Source of the DNA: Aestuariirhabdus litorea
GTDB lineage: Bacteria > Pseudomonadota > Gammaproteobacteria > Pseudomonadales > Aestuariirhabdaceae
Length of the DNA stretch: 64,000 bases
Assembly (NCBI RefSeq): GCF_003864255.1
Contig: NZ_QWEZ01000002.1
Span: 186,001-250,000 of the forward strand
Reading direction: 5' to 3'
Made by a program: the position numbers and the translations under genes. The notes beneath the pieces were generated by a model. That model searched no databases, had not been told where the DNA came from, and was given only the letters and a program-made list of their open reading frames with translations. Below are positions 42,000 to 52,806 of this stretch, one piece after another (within the stretch, counting starts at the first letter, position 1; each line of letters begins with the position of its first letter).

Positions 42000-43064
42000 T
42001 CAGGGCAGCGAATGAGTCGCGCTGTGAGCATCGGTGGCACCTTGCCTTAGCCGCCGCCTCCAAACAGCAGGAGAGACCTTATGGCGGCTTTTGAAAGCGT
42101 GGGAAAAGCTACTCAGCTCGCTGAATTTCAATATTTCTGAAATGGTAGTCAGCGGTATTTCCGAATCCTTCAGGTAGCGCTCCGCCATATCCAGCCGCAC
42201 CTCCGCCTTCAACTCACGAAAGGTCACCCCCTCGTTTTTCAGTTTCCTCTGCAAGGCTTTGGGGTGCATGGAAAGCAGCCCGGCTATCCCCGTCTGGGAG
42301 CAGTCCTCAGTGTGGATTGCCTTCTGTATCAGCAGCTTCATCTTTGAGCAGAAATCCTGCTTACGCTCGTCCTGACTTTCCAGTTGCTGCAACTGCCTGG
42401 TCAACTGATCATAAATGCCTCGATTATGATCCGTAATTTTCCTTTCCAGAAAAGCCGCAGGGAAAACGATCTGATTTAATGCCTGATTGAACTCAACTTT
42501 GACGCCAAAGAACTTGTTGTACGCCTTCGCATTGGCCGGGGCGGTGTGTATAAAGCTTACCTCTGAAGGCAACCAGTCAGCGCCACACAGCACTTTCAGT
42601 ACGCCGAACATGGCACAGGTACTGTGCACGGCATACTGGAAGGAGGATACCTGGCCGGCTACCCGCGCCTCCCGAACCTCGCGGATGATTTGGGCGTAGC
42701 TGCCCTCGACCACCAACTGCCACGACAGACCCTGACTGTGAAAGTGGAGGTGCTCCGACCCTACTTTCAGTGCCTCCCCCACATCTGAGCAGTGCGCCAT
42801 CAGCGGCCATAAAAGACCAATCTGGGATCGTTTCCACTGCCCCCCCAGAATCAGTCCCAGCTCCTCCTGCCCCGACTCTTTGGCGGCGGTATCCATCAAT
42901 TCACAGACCCTGTCGTAGGGCACCATATAGTCGGAGTTCGCCATCAGCAACGGTGTCAACCCCACTCGACGATAGAGCGGCCGCGGGTCGGTACCCAGCT
43001 GCCGCAGCAGGTCATCAAGCCCCGCCACCGTGTCACTGCGCACTAGATAGATATCGTTTGCCAT
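42000..43064 (-). CDS. AraC-family regulator with PF12625-type sensing domain
   Basis: A 354-residue regulator. The N-terminal two thirds are the arabinose-binding-like domain of the OruR/ArgR-type AraC group (GLDDLLRQLGTDPRPLYRRVGL, LGLILGGQWKRSQIGLLWPLMAHCSDVGEALKV). The C-terminal AraC DNA-binding domain has two helix-turn-helix units (CSQTGIAGLLSMHPKALQRKLKNEGVTFRELKAEVRLDMAERYL and PLTTISEILKFSELSSFSHAFKSRHKVSPAVWRR). It is the likely activator of the CoA-transferase, GntP and oxidase genes beside it. The ATG at 43064 follows ACAAGGGTTT directly. Confidence 0.88.
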   Translation of the reverse strand: MANDIYLVRSDTVAGLDDLLRQLGTDPRPLYRRVGLTPLLMANSDYMVPYDRVCELMDTAAKESGQEELGLILGGQWKRSQIGLLWPLMAHCSDVGEALKVGSEHLHFHSQGLSWQLVVEGSYAQIIREVREARVAGQVSSFQYAVHSTCAMFGVLKVLCGADWLPSEVSFIHTAPANAKAYNKFFGVKVEFNQALNQIVFPAAFLERKITDHNRGIYDQLTRQLQQLESQDERKQDFCSKMKLLIQKAIHTEDCSQTGIAGLLSMHPKALQRKLKNEGVTFRELKAEVRLDMAERYLKDSEIPLTTISEILKFSELSSFSHAFKSRHKVSPAVWRRRLRQGATDAHSATHSLP

Positions 43065-43244
43065 AAACCCTTGTGACCACCTGCCGCTTGTTGTCCGGCC
43101 TGTTTCTGCCACCATTATCACTGTCCACTCACAGCAAGTACAGTATGGGTTCGATAGCCCCTGGATACCAGTGGAGAGAGTTCACGCACTACCCGGTGCG
43201 CCTCAGCAGACCGAGCGATCTCGATACCCGGGCTGATATGGGAG

Positions 43245-44075
43245 TCAGGGTGAAGGTTGCCTGTTTTTAAGCAGCTCGTTTTGCTGCTCCACCAACCGCT
43301 TCAACTCCTCGACCTGCATCGACAGGGTCTCTATCGATGGCCGCCCGCCCGCCAGTGCCTCCTCATCGCGCTCCTTCTGGTGCTCCTCTTCCAGTACATT
43401 GACCACTATCCCGATCACCATATTGAGGAACGCGAACGCGGTGAGGAAGATAAAACTCAGGTAGTAGAGCCAGCTGATCGGGTAGACCTCCATGGTTTCG
43501 TACATGACATCGGTCCAGTCCTCGAAGGTCATCACCCGGAACAGGGTGAGCATGGCCACACTGATGTCCTCCCACAGGAAGGGATTGATGCTGGAGAAGA
43601 GAGTGGCGCCAATGGCAGCATAGATATAGAAGATGATAAACATCAGCAGAATCACATAACCCAGCTTGGGCAGCGCTTGCAGCAGCGAGTTCAACAACAG
43701 GCGCAGCTCGGGAATGATCGATACCATCCGGAGCACCCTGAACACCCTGATCAGGCGTCCCACCAGCGCCATATCACTGTTGTCGACCGGTACCAGGCTC
43801 ACCACCACGATCAGGGTGTCGAAAATATTCCAGGGCTGTTTGAAAAAGTCCCGCTTGCGCTCCTCCCCAAAAAACCGGATCAGGATCTCGATCAGGAAGA
43901 TGGCGGTAATCCCGTGATCCATCCACCAGATCAGCTCCAGCAGGGCGGGATCTATATTGTAGGTTTTGGCCCCCACCACCAGTGCCGAAAAGATGATGAC
44001 GCCGACCACAAAGAGTTCAAAAGCCTTATTGCTGCGAATGCGCAGAAAGGTTTGTTGCAACGACTGATTGTTCAT
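43245..44075 (-). CDS. bacterial voltage-gated cation channel, calcium-type filter
   Basis: A 276-residue six-helix channel subunit (NaChBac/BacNav family). S4 carries spaced arginines (LVGRLIRVFRVLRMVSIIPELRLL). The pore reads TFEDWTD (183-189), with acidic residues at the three positions that are Asp in the engineered calcium-selective channel CavAb (TLDDWSD) where NavAb has TLESWSM. The tail ends in a heptad coiled coil (ETLSMQVEELKRLVEQQNELL) that would hold the tetramer. The ATG at 44075 has TTGGAA upstream. Divergent from gpt. Confidence 0.88.
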   Translation of the reverse strand: MNNQSLQQTFLRIRSNKAFELFVVGVIIFSALVVGAKTYNIDPALLELIWWMDHGITAIFLIEILIRFFGEERKRDFFKQPWNIFDTLIVVVSLVPVDNSDMALVGRLIRVFRVLRMVSIIPELRLLLNSLLQALPKLGYVILLMFIIFYIYAAIGATLFSSINPFLWEDISVAMLTLFRVMTFEDWTDVMYETMEVYPISWLYYLSFIFLTAFAFLNMVIGIVVNVLEEEHQKERDEEALAGGRPSIETLSMQVEELKRLVEQQNELLKNRQPSP

Positions 44076-44183
44076 AGGTTCCAAGGCATTCTGGTCAGGT
44101 GGGAGCGCTCTCACACGCTAACGAAAAGGGTGCAAGTCATGGTAAATTGGCGCGCAACAGATTACCGCAGATCGAGGTAAAAG

Positions 44184-44663
44184 GTGAGCACCGAATACAG
44201 CAAAAATTTCCCGGTTTCCTGGGAGGAGTTACATCGTGATGGCCGTGCCCTGGCCTGGAAATTACTGGATATGGGCCCGTGGAAAGGGCTGATCGCCATC
44301 ACCCGGGGCGGCATGGTGCCGGCGGCTATCGTTGCCCGGGAGCTCAACATCCGCCTCATCGACACCATCTGCATCAGTAGCTACGAAGGCGAACGACGGG
44401 GCGAACTGCATCTGCTCAAGGGGGTCGAGGGGGATGGCGAAGGGTGGTTGCTCATCGACGACCTGGTCGATACCGGCAGCACCGCCAGGATGGTGCGCGA
44501 ACTGCTACCCAAGGCGCACTTTGCCACCCTCTATGCCAAGCCCGCCGGCAAACCTCTGGTGGACAGTTTTATCACCGAAGTGAGCCAGGACACCTGGATC
44601 CGCTTCCCCTGGGATATGGAGCTGCAGGTGGCTACCCCCCTGGTGGAGCGGCGCAAGTCCTGA
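44184..44663 (+). CDS. gpt: xanthine/guanine phosphoribosyltransferase
   Basis: A 159-residue type I phosphoribosyltransferase salvaging xanthine and guanine with [33 protein letters not shown] and the PRPP loop [20 protein letters not shown] match E. coli Gpt closely, and the [27 protein letters not shown]-terminus is diagnostic. Length agrees with Gpt (152). The start is GTG at 44184 with AGGT/AAAAGG just upstream. Confidence 0.93.
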   Translation: MSTEYSKNFPVSWEELHRDGRALAWKLLDMGPWKGLIAITRGGMVPAAIVARELNIRLIDTICISSYEGERRGELHLLKGVEGDGEGWLLIDDLVDTGSTARMVRELLPKAHFATLYAKPAGKPLVDSFITEVSQDTWIRFPWDMELQVATPLVERRKS

Positions 44664-44690
44664 CCCCTTTACTCCCGGCGAGGTGCGCGG

Positions 44691-45464
44691 TTAAAGGCGC
44701 ATCTCGATGCCGCGGGCGGCCATATAGGCCTTGGCCTCGGGAACGCTGTACTCGCCGAAGTGAAAAATGCTGGCTGCCAGCACCGCATCGGCGCCCCCTT
44801 TGAGGACCCCATCCACCAGGTGGTCCAGGTTACCCACGCCACCGGAAGCGATCACCGGAATGTTGATGCGATCGCTGATCGCCCGGGTTACCCCCAGATC
44901 GTAGCCCTGCTTGACCCCATCCTGGTCCATGCTGGTGAGCAGAATCTCACCGGCGCCCAGAGCCTCCATTTTGGCCGCCCACTCCACCGCGTCCAGGCCG
45001 GTAGGCTTGCGACCGCCGTGGGTGAAGATCTCCCAGCGTCCGGGCTCGCCGGGACGGCTCACCTGTTTGGCGTCGATCGCCACCACAATGCACTGGGAAC
45101 CGAAGCGGGCCGCCGCCTCCCCCACGAATTCGGGGTTGAAGACCGCTGCGGTGTTGATGCTGACCTTGTCGGCACCGGCGTTGAGCATGGTGCGAATATC
45201 CTCGATCTTGCGGATGCCGCCACCCACGGTGAGGGGGATAAAGACCTCGCTGGCCATCCGCTCGACGGTGTGGACCGTGGTGTCGCGCCCCTCGTGACTG
45301 GCGGTGATGTCGAGGAAGGTGATCTCGTCGGCGCCCTCCTCGTCATAGCGCTTGGCCACCTCCACCGGGTCACCGGCATCGCGGATATCGACAAATTGAA
45401 CCCCTTTTACCACGCGCCCGTTTTCGACATCGAGGCAGGGGATAATGCGTTTGGCCAGACCCAT
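44691..45464 (-). CDS. hisF: imidazole glycerol phosphate synthase, cyclase subunit
   Basis: A 257-residue (beta/alpha)8 enzyme. Catalytic Asp residues are in [15 protein letters not shown] (Asp12) and [11 protein letters not shown] (Asp about 131); phosphate-binding VGGGIRK, ASGGVGN and the [12 protein letters not shown] end are intact. With HisH it makes IGP and AICAR in histidine synthesis. Last gene of the minus-strand hisB-hisH-hisA-hisF order; 29 bases after hisA. Confidence 0.97.
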   Translation of the reverse strand: MGLAKRIIPCLDVENGRVVKGVQFVDIRDAGDPVEVAKRYDEEGADEITFLDITASHEGRDTTVHTVERMASEVFIPLTVGGGIRKIEDIRTMLNAGADKVSINTAAVFNPEFVGEAAARFGSQCIVVAIDAKQVSRPGEPGRWEIFTHGGRKPTGLDAVEWAAKMEALGAGEILLTSMDQDGVKQGYDLGVTRAISDRINIPVIASGGVGNLDHLVDGVLKGGADAVLAASIFHFGEYSVPEAKAYMAARGIEMRL

Positions 45465-45493
45465 GATACGGCTCCCTAGATTTGCCTGATCGA

Positions 45494-46225
45494 TTAGCCC
45501 TGGTCGCAGAAGCGCTGCGCTTCCGCCACGTCCAGGGTGCCCTCATAGATCGCACGCCCGGTAATGGCCCCGAGGATGCCCTGGTCGGCTACCGCCTTGA
45601 GGGCACGGATATCGTCCATGTTGGTGATGCCACCGGAGGCGATGATCGGGATCTTCACGCTCTGCGCCAGCTTCAGGGTGGCCTCCACATTGACCCCCTG
45701 CATCATGCCGTCACGGGCAATATCGGTATAGACGATCGACTCCACCCCGTCCGACTCGAAGCGACGCGCCAGCTCAACCACCGGCTGGTCAGAGACCTCG
45801 GCCCAGCCGTCGGTGGCGACAAACCCCTCCTTGGCGTCGAGGCCAACGATGACCTTACCGGGGAAGGCGCGGCAGGCCTCACCCACAAACTCGGGTTCCT
45901 TCACCGCCTTGGTACCGATGATGACGTAGGAGACACCGGCGCGAATGTAGGATTCGATGGTCTCCAGGGAGCGGATTCCACCGCCGATCTGCACCGGCAG
46001 GCCGGGGTAGGCGGCCACGATCTCACGCACCACCTCGCCGTTGACCGGCTCGCCGGCAAAGGCACCGTTAAGGTCCACCAGGTGCAGGCGGCGACAGCCC
46101 GCATCCACCCAGCGCCTAGCCGCATCGGCGGGGCGGTCGGTGAACACGGTTGCGTCCTCCATCAGCCCCTGGCGCAGGCGCACGCAGGCACCATCCTTAA
46201 GATCTATGGCGGGAATAATCAGCAT
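45494..46225 (-). CDS. hisA: ProFAR isomerase
   Basis: A 243-residue (beta/alpha)8 isomerase. [20 protein letters not shown] holds catalytic Asp8 and [19 protein letters not shown] the second Asp (about 128). QIGGGIRS and [10 protein letters not shown] bind the substrate phosphates. It opens the aminoaldose ring of ProFAR to PRFAR. Lies between hisH (46 bases) and hisF. Confidence 0.97.
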   Translation of the reverse strand: MLIIPAIDLKDGACVRLRQGLMEDATVFTDRPADAARRWVDAGCRRLHLVDLNGAFAGEPVNGEVVREIVAAYPGLPVQIGGGIRSLETIESYIRAGVSYVIIGTKAVKEPEFVGEACRAFPGKVIVGLDAKEGFVATDGWAEVSDQPVVELARRFESDGVESIVYTDIARDGMMQGVNVEATLKLAQSVKIPIIASGGITNMDDIRALKAVADQGILGAITGRAIYEGTLDVAEAQRFCDQG

Positions 46226-46271
46226 GGTTCGGTTCCTGAAATAGTCGCAAAAAAGGGGTCACCGGCCAGCC

Positions 46272-46913
46272 TCAGGGGCGCCAGTTGACGAAATTCTCAA
46301 GCAGCTTCAGCCCCACGGCGGCACTTTTCTCGGGGTGGAACTGGGTGGCGAACAGGTGCCCATCGGCCACCATCACATCGCAATCGACGCCGTAGTGGCA
46401 GTTACCCACCACCGACTCGCGCTGTTGGGCACGGACGTAATAGCTGTGCACGAAGTAGAAGCGGGCAAGGTTGTCGATACCGGCACAGAGCGGGTGCTCG
46501 CGTAGCTGCTCCACCTGGTTCCAGCCCATATGGGGAACCTTGAGGCGCTCGCCGTTGGCTTCCGCCAGTTCGCGGCCAAAAAACTTCACCTCTCCGGGCA
46601 GCAGGCCGATGCAGTCAACACCGCCGTTCTCCTCGCTGCGCTCAAACAGCGCCTGCATGCCAACGCAGATCGCCAGCACCGGCTTGTGACGCACCACCTC
46701 GCGCACGATCTCATCCACCCCCAGGCGGCGAATCTCGGCCATGCAGTCGCGGATGGCACCGACCCCGGGAAACAGCACCCGATCGGCGGCCAGAATGGTG
46801 TCGGCGTCTGGGGTCACCACCACCCGGGTATTGGCATCACTCACGTGCTCCAGCGCCTTGGAAGCAGAGTGCAGGTTGCCCATGCCATAGTCGATTACTG
46901 CGATTGTTTTCAT
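46272..46913 (-). CDS. hisH: imidazole glycerol phosphate synthase, glutaminase subunit
   Basis: A 213-residue class I glutamine amidotransferase. The triad is visible as Cys in [11 protein letters not shown] (near residue 82) and His/Glu in [13 protein letters not shown] (near 194). [11 protein letters not shown] forms the oxyanion region. It feeds ammonia to HisF. Fifty bases downstream of hisB on the same strand. Confidence 0.97.
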   Translation of the reverse strand: MKTIAVIDYGMGNLHSASKALEHVSDANTRVVVTPDADTILAADRVLFPGVGAIRDCMAEIRRLGVDEIVREVVRHKPVLAICVGMQALFERSEENGGVDCIGLLPGEVKFFGRELAEANGERLKVPHMGWNQVEQLREHPLCAGIDNLARFYFVHSYYVRAQQRESVVGNCHYGVDCDVMVADGHLFATQFHPEKSAAVGLKLLENFVNWRP

Positions 46914-46963
46914 CGTTTAGCTGTCCACAACAGAGAGGTCTGCGTCCGCATCCTGCCGCGGAG

Positions 46964-47557
46964 TCAGAGAGTACCTTTGGTGGAGGGCATCACCCCTGCC
47001 ATCCGTGGATCCGGCTCAACCGCCATGCGCAGGGCCCGGCCAAAGGCCTTGAATACGGTCTCGGCCTGGTGGTGGCTATTGGTGCCGCGCAGGTTGTCGA
47101 TATGCAGGGTCAGCAGGGCATGGTTAACGAAACCCTGGAAGAACTCCTGGAACAGGTCCACATCGAAGTTGCCAATACGGGCACGGGTGAAGGGCAGGTT
47201 GTAGACCAACCCCGGGCGTCCGGAGAAATCCACCACCACCCGTGACAGGGCCTCGTCCAGTGGAACGTAGGCGTGGCCATAACGGGTGATCCCCTTCTTG
47301 TCCCCCAGCGCCTTGGCGAACGCCTGCCCCAGGGTGATACCGATATCCTCGACGGTATGGTGATCGTCGATCTCGTTGTCGCCCTTGGCGGTTACCTCGA
47401 TATCGATCATGCCGTGGCGAGCAATCTGGTCCATCATATGGTCGAGAAAGGGCACCCCGGTGTCGAACTGGCTGGTACCGTTGCCATCAAGATTGATGAC
47501 AACACGAATCTGGGTTTCCAGGGTATTGCGTTCAACGCTGGCGACTCGGCCGCTCAT
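46964..47557 (-). CDS. hisB: imidazoleglycerol-phosphate dehydratase
   Basis: A 197-residue monofunctional IGPD, without the phosphatase domain of the E. coli fusion. The two metal-binding repeats are visible: [13 protein letters not shown] with [15 protein letters not shown], and [19 protein letters not shown] with [17 protein letters not shown]. The ATG at 47557 is preferred to the one at 47569. First gene of this his group; a TATAAT -10 lies 64 bases upstream. Confidence 0.97.
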   Translation of the reverse strand: MSGRVASVERNTLETQIRVVINLDGNGTSQFDTGVPFLDHMMDQIARHGMIDIEVTAKGDNEIDDHHTVEDIGITLGQAFAKALGDKKGITRYGHAYVPLDEALSRVVVDFSGRPGLVYNLPFTRARIGNFDVDLFQEFFQGFVNHALLTLHIDNLRGTNSHHQAETVFKAFGRALRMAVEPDPRMAGVMPSTKGTL

Positions 47558-47620
47558 TATGACTCTCACTCCATGGATGGGGACGCCGTACGATGCGGGC
47601 CCGGTTGATCAAGGGCTGGA

Positions 47621-47626
47621 ATTATA
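47621..47626 (-). promoter_or_regulatory. -10 element of the hisBHAF promoter
   Basis: On the minus strand this reads TATAAT, a perfect sigma70 -10 box, 64 bases before the hisB start. The -35 partner 17-18 bases upstream (near GTAGCA) is poor. Placed in the 189-base divergent gap with the oxidoreductase gene. Confidence 0.45.
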
Positions 47627-47746
47627 AGGCTTTACGGGCAGCGGTGCTACGTTGCCGGCCGCTGGGGTTGTGCCCCCTGTTCCTGCAACCCGGCGCTGGG
47701 TACACTGGAGCCCTGTTCTTGAGCAATAACCCGGAGAGACGACAAG

Positions 47747-48865
47747 GTGGAATCGGTGGATCTGGCGATCATAGGCGCCGGGGTGGTGGGCCTGGCCGTC
47801 GCCCGGGCCCTGGCGCAAGCCGGGAGGGAGACCTTCGTTCTGGAGCAGCACCAGCAGGTCGGGTTCGAAACCAGCAGCCGCAACAGCGAGGTGGTCCACG
47901 CCGGCATCTATTACCCCACCGGCAGCCTCAAGGCCCAGCTCTGTGTGCGTGGCAAGGCGCTGCTCTACGACTACTGCCAGCAACAGCAGATCCCCCACAG
48001 CCGATGCGGCAAGCTGATCGTCGCCTGCGAAACCGACGAGCAACCACAACTGGTGGAGATCGAGCAGCGCGCCCGTGCCAACGGGGTCCATGACCTCGAG
48101 TGGCTGGACGCTGGTGCCCTGCGCGAGCGGGAACCCGAACTGCGCGCCTGCCAGGCACTCTGGTCCCCCTCTACCGGCATCGTTGACAGCCACGCCCTGA
48201 TGCAAAGCTGCCAGTTCGATGCCGAGCGGCAGGGGGCCATGCTACTGCTGGACACCCGGGTGGTCTCCCTCAAGCGCCGGGCGGAGGGTTTTGTGGTGGG
48301 TGCGGTCACCGCCGGCGAGGAGTATGAGTTTGCCTGCTCGCAACTGGTGAACTGTGGCGGCCTCCACGCCCAGGCGCTGGCGGCCACCTTCGAGGGCTAC
48401 GACCCTGGCCTTATCCCCCCGTTGCACTACTGCAAGGGGCACTACTTTTCCCTCAGCGGCGCACGCCCCTTCAGCCACCTCATCTACCCGGTGCCGGAGC
48501 GCAATACCACCGGTCTCGGGGTACACGCCACCCTCGCCCTGGACGGCCAGGTCCGCTTTGGCCCCGATACCCTTTATATCGATGCGATCGACTACACGGT
48601 CCCTCCTGAGCTCGCCGACCGCTACTACCGCACCATCCGTCGCTACTACCCGGGCCTGGCTGATGGCAGCCTGCAAGCCGACTACGCCGGCATCCGCCCC
48701 AAGCTGCAGGGACCGGGTGAACCCTTTGCCGACTTTTGCCTGCAGGGGCCCGCCGACCACGGAGTCCCCGGCCTGGTTCAGCTGTTCGGCATCGAGAGCC
48801 CCGGCCTCACCGCCTCCCTTGCGATCGCCGAACGGGTTGCCCAGCTGCTCAAGCAGCACCACTGA
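47747..48865 (+). CDS. FAD-dependent oxidoreductase, L-2-hydroxyglutarate oxidase-like
   Basis: A 372-residue DAO-superfamily flavoprotein. The dinucleotide fold is DLAIIGAGVVGLAVARALAQAG with the acidic end VLEQ, and SSRNSEVVHAGIYYPTGSLKAQLCVRG is the LhgO/YgaF/L2HGDH signature; GIRPKLQGPG and GIESPGLTASLAIAERVA close the FAD site. Likely substrate is L-2-hydroxyglutarate or a related 2-hydroxyacid, as a metabolite-repair enzyme. GTG start at 47747 with GGAGAG upstream. Divergent from hisB and 46 bases before the AsmA-like gene. Confidence 0.85.
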   Translation: MESVDLAIIGAGVVGLAVARALAQAGRETFVLEQHQQVGFETSSRNSEVVHAGIYYPTGSLKAQLCVRGKALLYDYCQQQQIPHSRCGKLIVACETDEQPQLVEIEQRARANGVHDLEWLDAGALREREPELRACQALWSPSTGIVDSHALMQSCQFDAERQGAMLLLDTRVVSLKRRAEGFVVGAVTAGEEYEFACSQLVNCGGLHAQALAATFEGYDPGLIPPLHYCKGHYFSLSGARPFSHLIYPVPERNTTGLGVHATLALDGQVRFGPDTLYIDAIDYTVPPELADRYYRTIRRYYPGLADGSLQADYAGIRPKLQGPGEPFADFCLQGPADHGVPGLVQLFGIESPGLTASLAIAERVAQLLKQHH

Positions 48866-48911
48866 CACTACACTCATACAGAATTGCCCATCCAACAAAG
48901 GAGTCCCTCCC

Positions 48912-51067
48912 ATGAAAGCGCTGCTCAAAGCCGGCCTGATCGCCCTGCTACTGGCCATTGTGTTGCTGGTTGCCGCCCTGGTGATCATTCCCCTGCTGGT
49001 AAACCCCAACGACTACAAGCCGCAGCTGCAACAGCTGGTGCGCGAGCAGAGTGGGATGGAGCTGCTGATCGACGGCGAGATCGGCCTCTCCATCTTCCCC
49101 ACCCTCGGCTTTACCCTGCAGCAGGTCTCGCTGGCCAATCAGGGCCAGCCCCTCGCCAGGCTTGAGCAGGCGCAGATGGCGCTGAAGCTGCTGCCCCTGC
49201 TCGGAGGCAAGGTGGAGGTGCAGGCCCTGGCCCTCGATGGCTTGGACCTGCAGCTGGTGAAAACCCCCCAGGGGGAAGCCAACTGGGTGCCAAAACCGCC
49301 TTCAGGGCTGGGCACCGCCAGTACCGCCACCCCCGATACCCCTGACCAGCCAGCCGCTGCGCAAACGCCGGCAGGGGGAAGCGGCGAAATACGTCTCAGC
49401 GTGTCCGAGATCCGTATTCGCGATATCTCTCTGCACTACCTCGACCAGCAACAGGGCAAGGAGTACCGCCTCGAACAGATGAGCCTGCTGACCGGTGCTA
49501 TCGAGCCGGGACAGCCCTTTCCACTGGAGCTGAACTTTAACCTCGACAGTCGCGATCCCGAACTTAGCCTCAAGACCCGCCTCACTGCCGAGGCCAGCCT
49601 TGATCTCGCCCGTCAGCACTACCGTCTGCAGCAGCTGGTGCTGGACAGCCAGCTCAGCGGCGCCACCACCGGTGGCAAGTCGGTTCCCCTGCGCCTTGCA
49701 GGCAACATCGACGCTCAGCTCGGCGAGGGTCGCATTCAGCTCGACACGCTAAGCCTGGGGCTCGCCAACCTGACCGCCAACGCCGATCTCAAGGTGACCG
49801 CCCTGCAGCCGCTGCGCTACGAGGGCAGCCTGCAACTGCCGGCCTTCGACCTCAAGGCGCTGATGAGCACCCTCGGCCAGCCGGCACTCGACACTCAAGA
49901 CCCGGCGGCCCTCAAGGCGATCGCCCTCAGCAGCCAGCTTAGCGGCAGCGACCAGTCCATCGAACTGTCCGGGCTCCAGCTCGGCCTCGATGGCAGCCGC
50001 TTTAACGGCCGCATTGCTATCCCCTCTTTTGCCAACCAGGCGCTGCGTTTCAGCCTTAAGGGTGACAGCCTCAACGTCGATCGTTACCTGCCGCCCGCCC
50101 CGGCCAAGGGGGGGAAGGGAGAAGCCTCCGCTCCGGCCACCCCCCCCCCCGCCGCTGCCGCCAGCAGCGAGTGGGATGACTCCCCCCTACTACCTGTGGA
50201 AACCCTCAGTGCGCTGGACCTGGTGGGCGAGCTGCAACTTGGCCGCCTGGTTGCCAGCGGCGTCACCATCAGCGACGCCAGCCTCAAACTCAGTGCCCGT
50301 AATGGCCTGCTTAAACTGGAACAGCTCAAGGGCGGAGCCTTCGACGGCCAGTTCAGTAAAACCGCCAGCCTCGACCTCAACAAGAGCCCCATCAGCCTCA
50401 ACGCAACGGTTGATATGGAGAAGGTCGATATCAGCGAGGTGCTCAAGCTGGTGAACCCCGATAAACCCGCCGCCCGGGGGCGCGCCAACATCAGCACCCG
50501 GCTGGATGCCCGTGGCAACAGCCAGCGCAAACTGGTTAACAGCCTCAACGGCACCACCCGCTTCTCAATCGACGACGGCGCCCTGCTGGGCACCAACCTC
50601 AACCAACTGGTGTGCCGCGCGGTTGCCAGCGTGCGCAAGAAGACTCTGGCCGAGCAGAGCTGGCCTCAGGAGACCCCCTTCCGCAGTCTGGGCGGCAGCC
50701 TCAACATCCGTAACGGCGTCGCCGGTAACAATGACCTGATCGCCGCCATGGACAATCTCAAGTTGAGCGGTGATGGCGAAATCAACCTGCCCGCCAAAGC
50801 CCTCGACTATCGCCTGGGGCTGACCATTGTCGGCAACGGGGCGGATCAGGACGAAGCCTGCCAGATCAACGAGAAGTACGCCAACATCGCCTGGCCGGTG
50901 CGCTGCAACGGCAGTTTCGTCGGCGACAAGCGCCTGTGTGGGATCGACAGCCAGCGCATGGGCGCGGTGGTGGCAGGGATCGCTGGCCAGGAGGTGCAGC
51001 AGAAGATCAACAAAAAGCTGGAAGAGAAGCTGGGCAGCGGTCTCAAAGGGCTGTTCGACAAGCTGCA

Positions 51068-51071
<4 letters not shown>
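48912..51071 (+). CDS. AsmA-family inner-membrane-anchored envelope protein
   Basis: A 719-residue protein. One N-terminal membrane helix ([31 protein letters not shown]), then a repeating beta-groove body: N-terminal chorein-like AsmA domain (about 25-150), a Pro/Ala-rich linker (about 125-150 and 395-420), and a C-terminal AsmA domain (about 480-700) with four Cys. AsmA-like proteins bridge the periplasm and are linked to phospholipid transport to the outer membrane. AGGAG precedes the ATG at 48912; a longer in-frame reading to 48354 lies inside the preceding gene and is not credible. Its stop overlaps mutY as ATGA. Confidence 0.92.
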
Positions 51072-52123
<1,052 letters not shown>

Positions 52124-52173
52124 CACCGGGTCTACCGTTGCCCGAAGTCCCCCACCCCACCGAGGAGAACAGC

Positions 52174-52446
52174 ATGTCCCGCACCGTATTCTGCGCCAAA
52201 CTGAAAAAGGAGGCCGAGGGCCTCGCCCTGCCCCCCTACCCCGGCGCCAAGGGCCAGTGGATCTACGAAAACATCTGCGAACAGGCGTGGAAGGAGTGGC
52301 AGGATCACCAGACCCGTTTGATCAACGAGAAGCAGCTGAGCATGATGAACCCCGCCGACCGCAAATTCATCATGGAGCAGATGGACCGTTACTTTGCCGG
52401 TGAAGCCTTCGAAGAGGCCGAGGGCTACGTTCCCGAGAAGAAATAG
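52174..52446 (+). CDS. yggX: YggX, Fe(II)-trafficking/oxidative damage protection protein
   Basis: A 90-residue protein with the full YggX pattern: [17 protein letters not shown] with the conserved Cys7, [23 protein letters not shown], and [20 protein letters not shown]. It protects Fe-S enzymes from oxidation. It is downstream of mutY, itself an Fe-S enzyme acting on oxidative damage. The ATG at 52174 is the family start; twelve extra codons upstream are ignored. Confidence 0.96.
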   Translation: MSRTVFCAKLKKEAEGLALPPYPGAKGQWIYENICEQAWKEWQDHQTRLINEKQLSMMNPADRKFIMEQMDRYFAGEAFEEAEGYVPEKK

Positions 52447-52506
52447 CCTTCAGGTGGGTGTTTTCTGGCCACCCCGTTAAGGGCCCAAAAAAACTTTCAC
52501 CCCCCC

Positions 52507-52535
52507 TTGACTCGGCGCAGCCTGAACGGTTTAAT
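52507..52535 (+). promoter_or_regulatory. sigma70 promoter of tRNA-Phe
   Basis: TTGACT (52507-52512), a 17-base spacer, and TTTAAT (52530-52535), followed by a GC-rich discriminator (AGCGCCCCG) as expected for stringently controlled stable-RNA genes. The mature tRNA begins 12 bases after the -10. Confidence 0.8.
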
Positions 52536-52546
52536 AGCGCCCCGTC

Positions 52547-52622
52547 GCCCAGATAGCTCAGTCGGTAGAGCAGAGGATTGAAAATCCTCGTGTCGGTGGT
52601 TCGATTCCGCCTCTGGGCACCA
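52547..52622 (+). tRNA. tRNA-Phe (GAA)
   Basis: A 76-base tRNA with CCA encoded. Acceptor GCCCAGA pairs with TCTGGGC, the D-arm is GCTC-AGTCGGTAGA-GC, the anticodon arm GAGGA-TTGAAAA-TCCTC gives anticodon GAA, and the T-arm is GGTGG-TTCGATT-CCGCC. All stems are intact. Confidence 0.97.
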
Positions 52623-52652
52623 CATATAACCCTACACCGAAGGGGTTAACGA

Positions 52653-52681
52653 AAAGCCTGCTAGCCATAGCGGGCTTTTTT
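52653..52681 (+). terminator. terminator of tRNA-Phe
   Basis: AAGCCTGCTA and TAGCGGGCTT pair (one G-T) around GCCA and are followed by a run of T, 31 bases after the tRNA end. Confidence 0.8.
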
Positions 52682-52702
52682 GTGTCTGCGCATTGAGCCC
52701 CC

Positions 52703-52800
52703 TGTCGGTGGTTCGCCGCTTCACAAGACCTTGCCTCCGGGCACCACCTTTAACCCTTAACCGAAGGGGTTAACCAAAGAGCCCGCTAGCCATAGGTTTT
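52703..52800 (+). pseudogene. decayed copy of the tRNA-Phe 3' half and its terminator
   Basis: Starts with TGTCGGTGGTTCG, identical to the T-arm region of tRNA-Phe (52591), then an inserted/changed segment, GCCTCCGGGCACCAC like the acceptor end and CCA, and then CCGAAGGGGTTAAC and GCCCGCTAGCCATAG matching the bases after the tRNA through its terminator. The 5' half is absent, so it cannot make a tRNA. Spacing from the original is about 112 bases. Confidence 0.75.
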
Positions 52801-52806
52801 TCCCGG

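Noticed and set aside
19034-43244. Possible prophage or transposon
   Set aside because: No integrase, transposase, phage structural gene or terminal inverted repeats; only the two direct repeats support past exchange.
48354-48911. 186-codon N-terminal extension of the AsmA-like gene
   Set aside because: It lies inside the LhgO-like gene in another frame; the ATG at 48912 has AGGAG and begins the membrane anchor.
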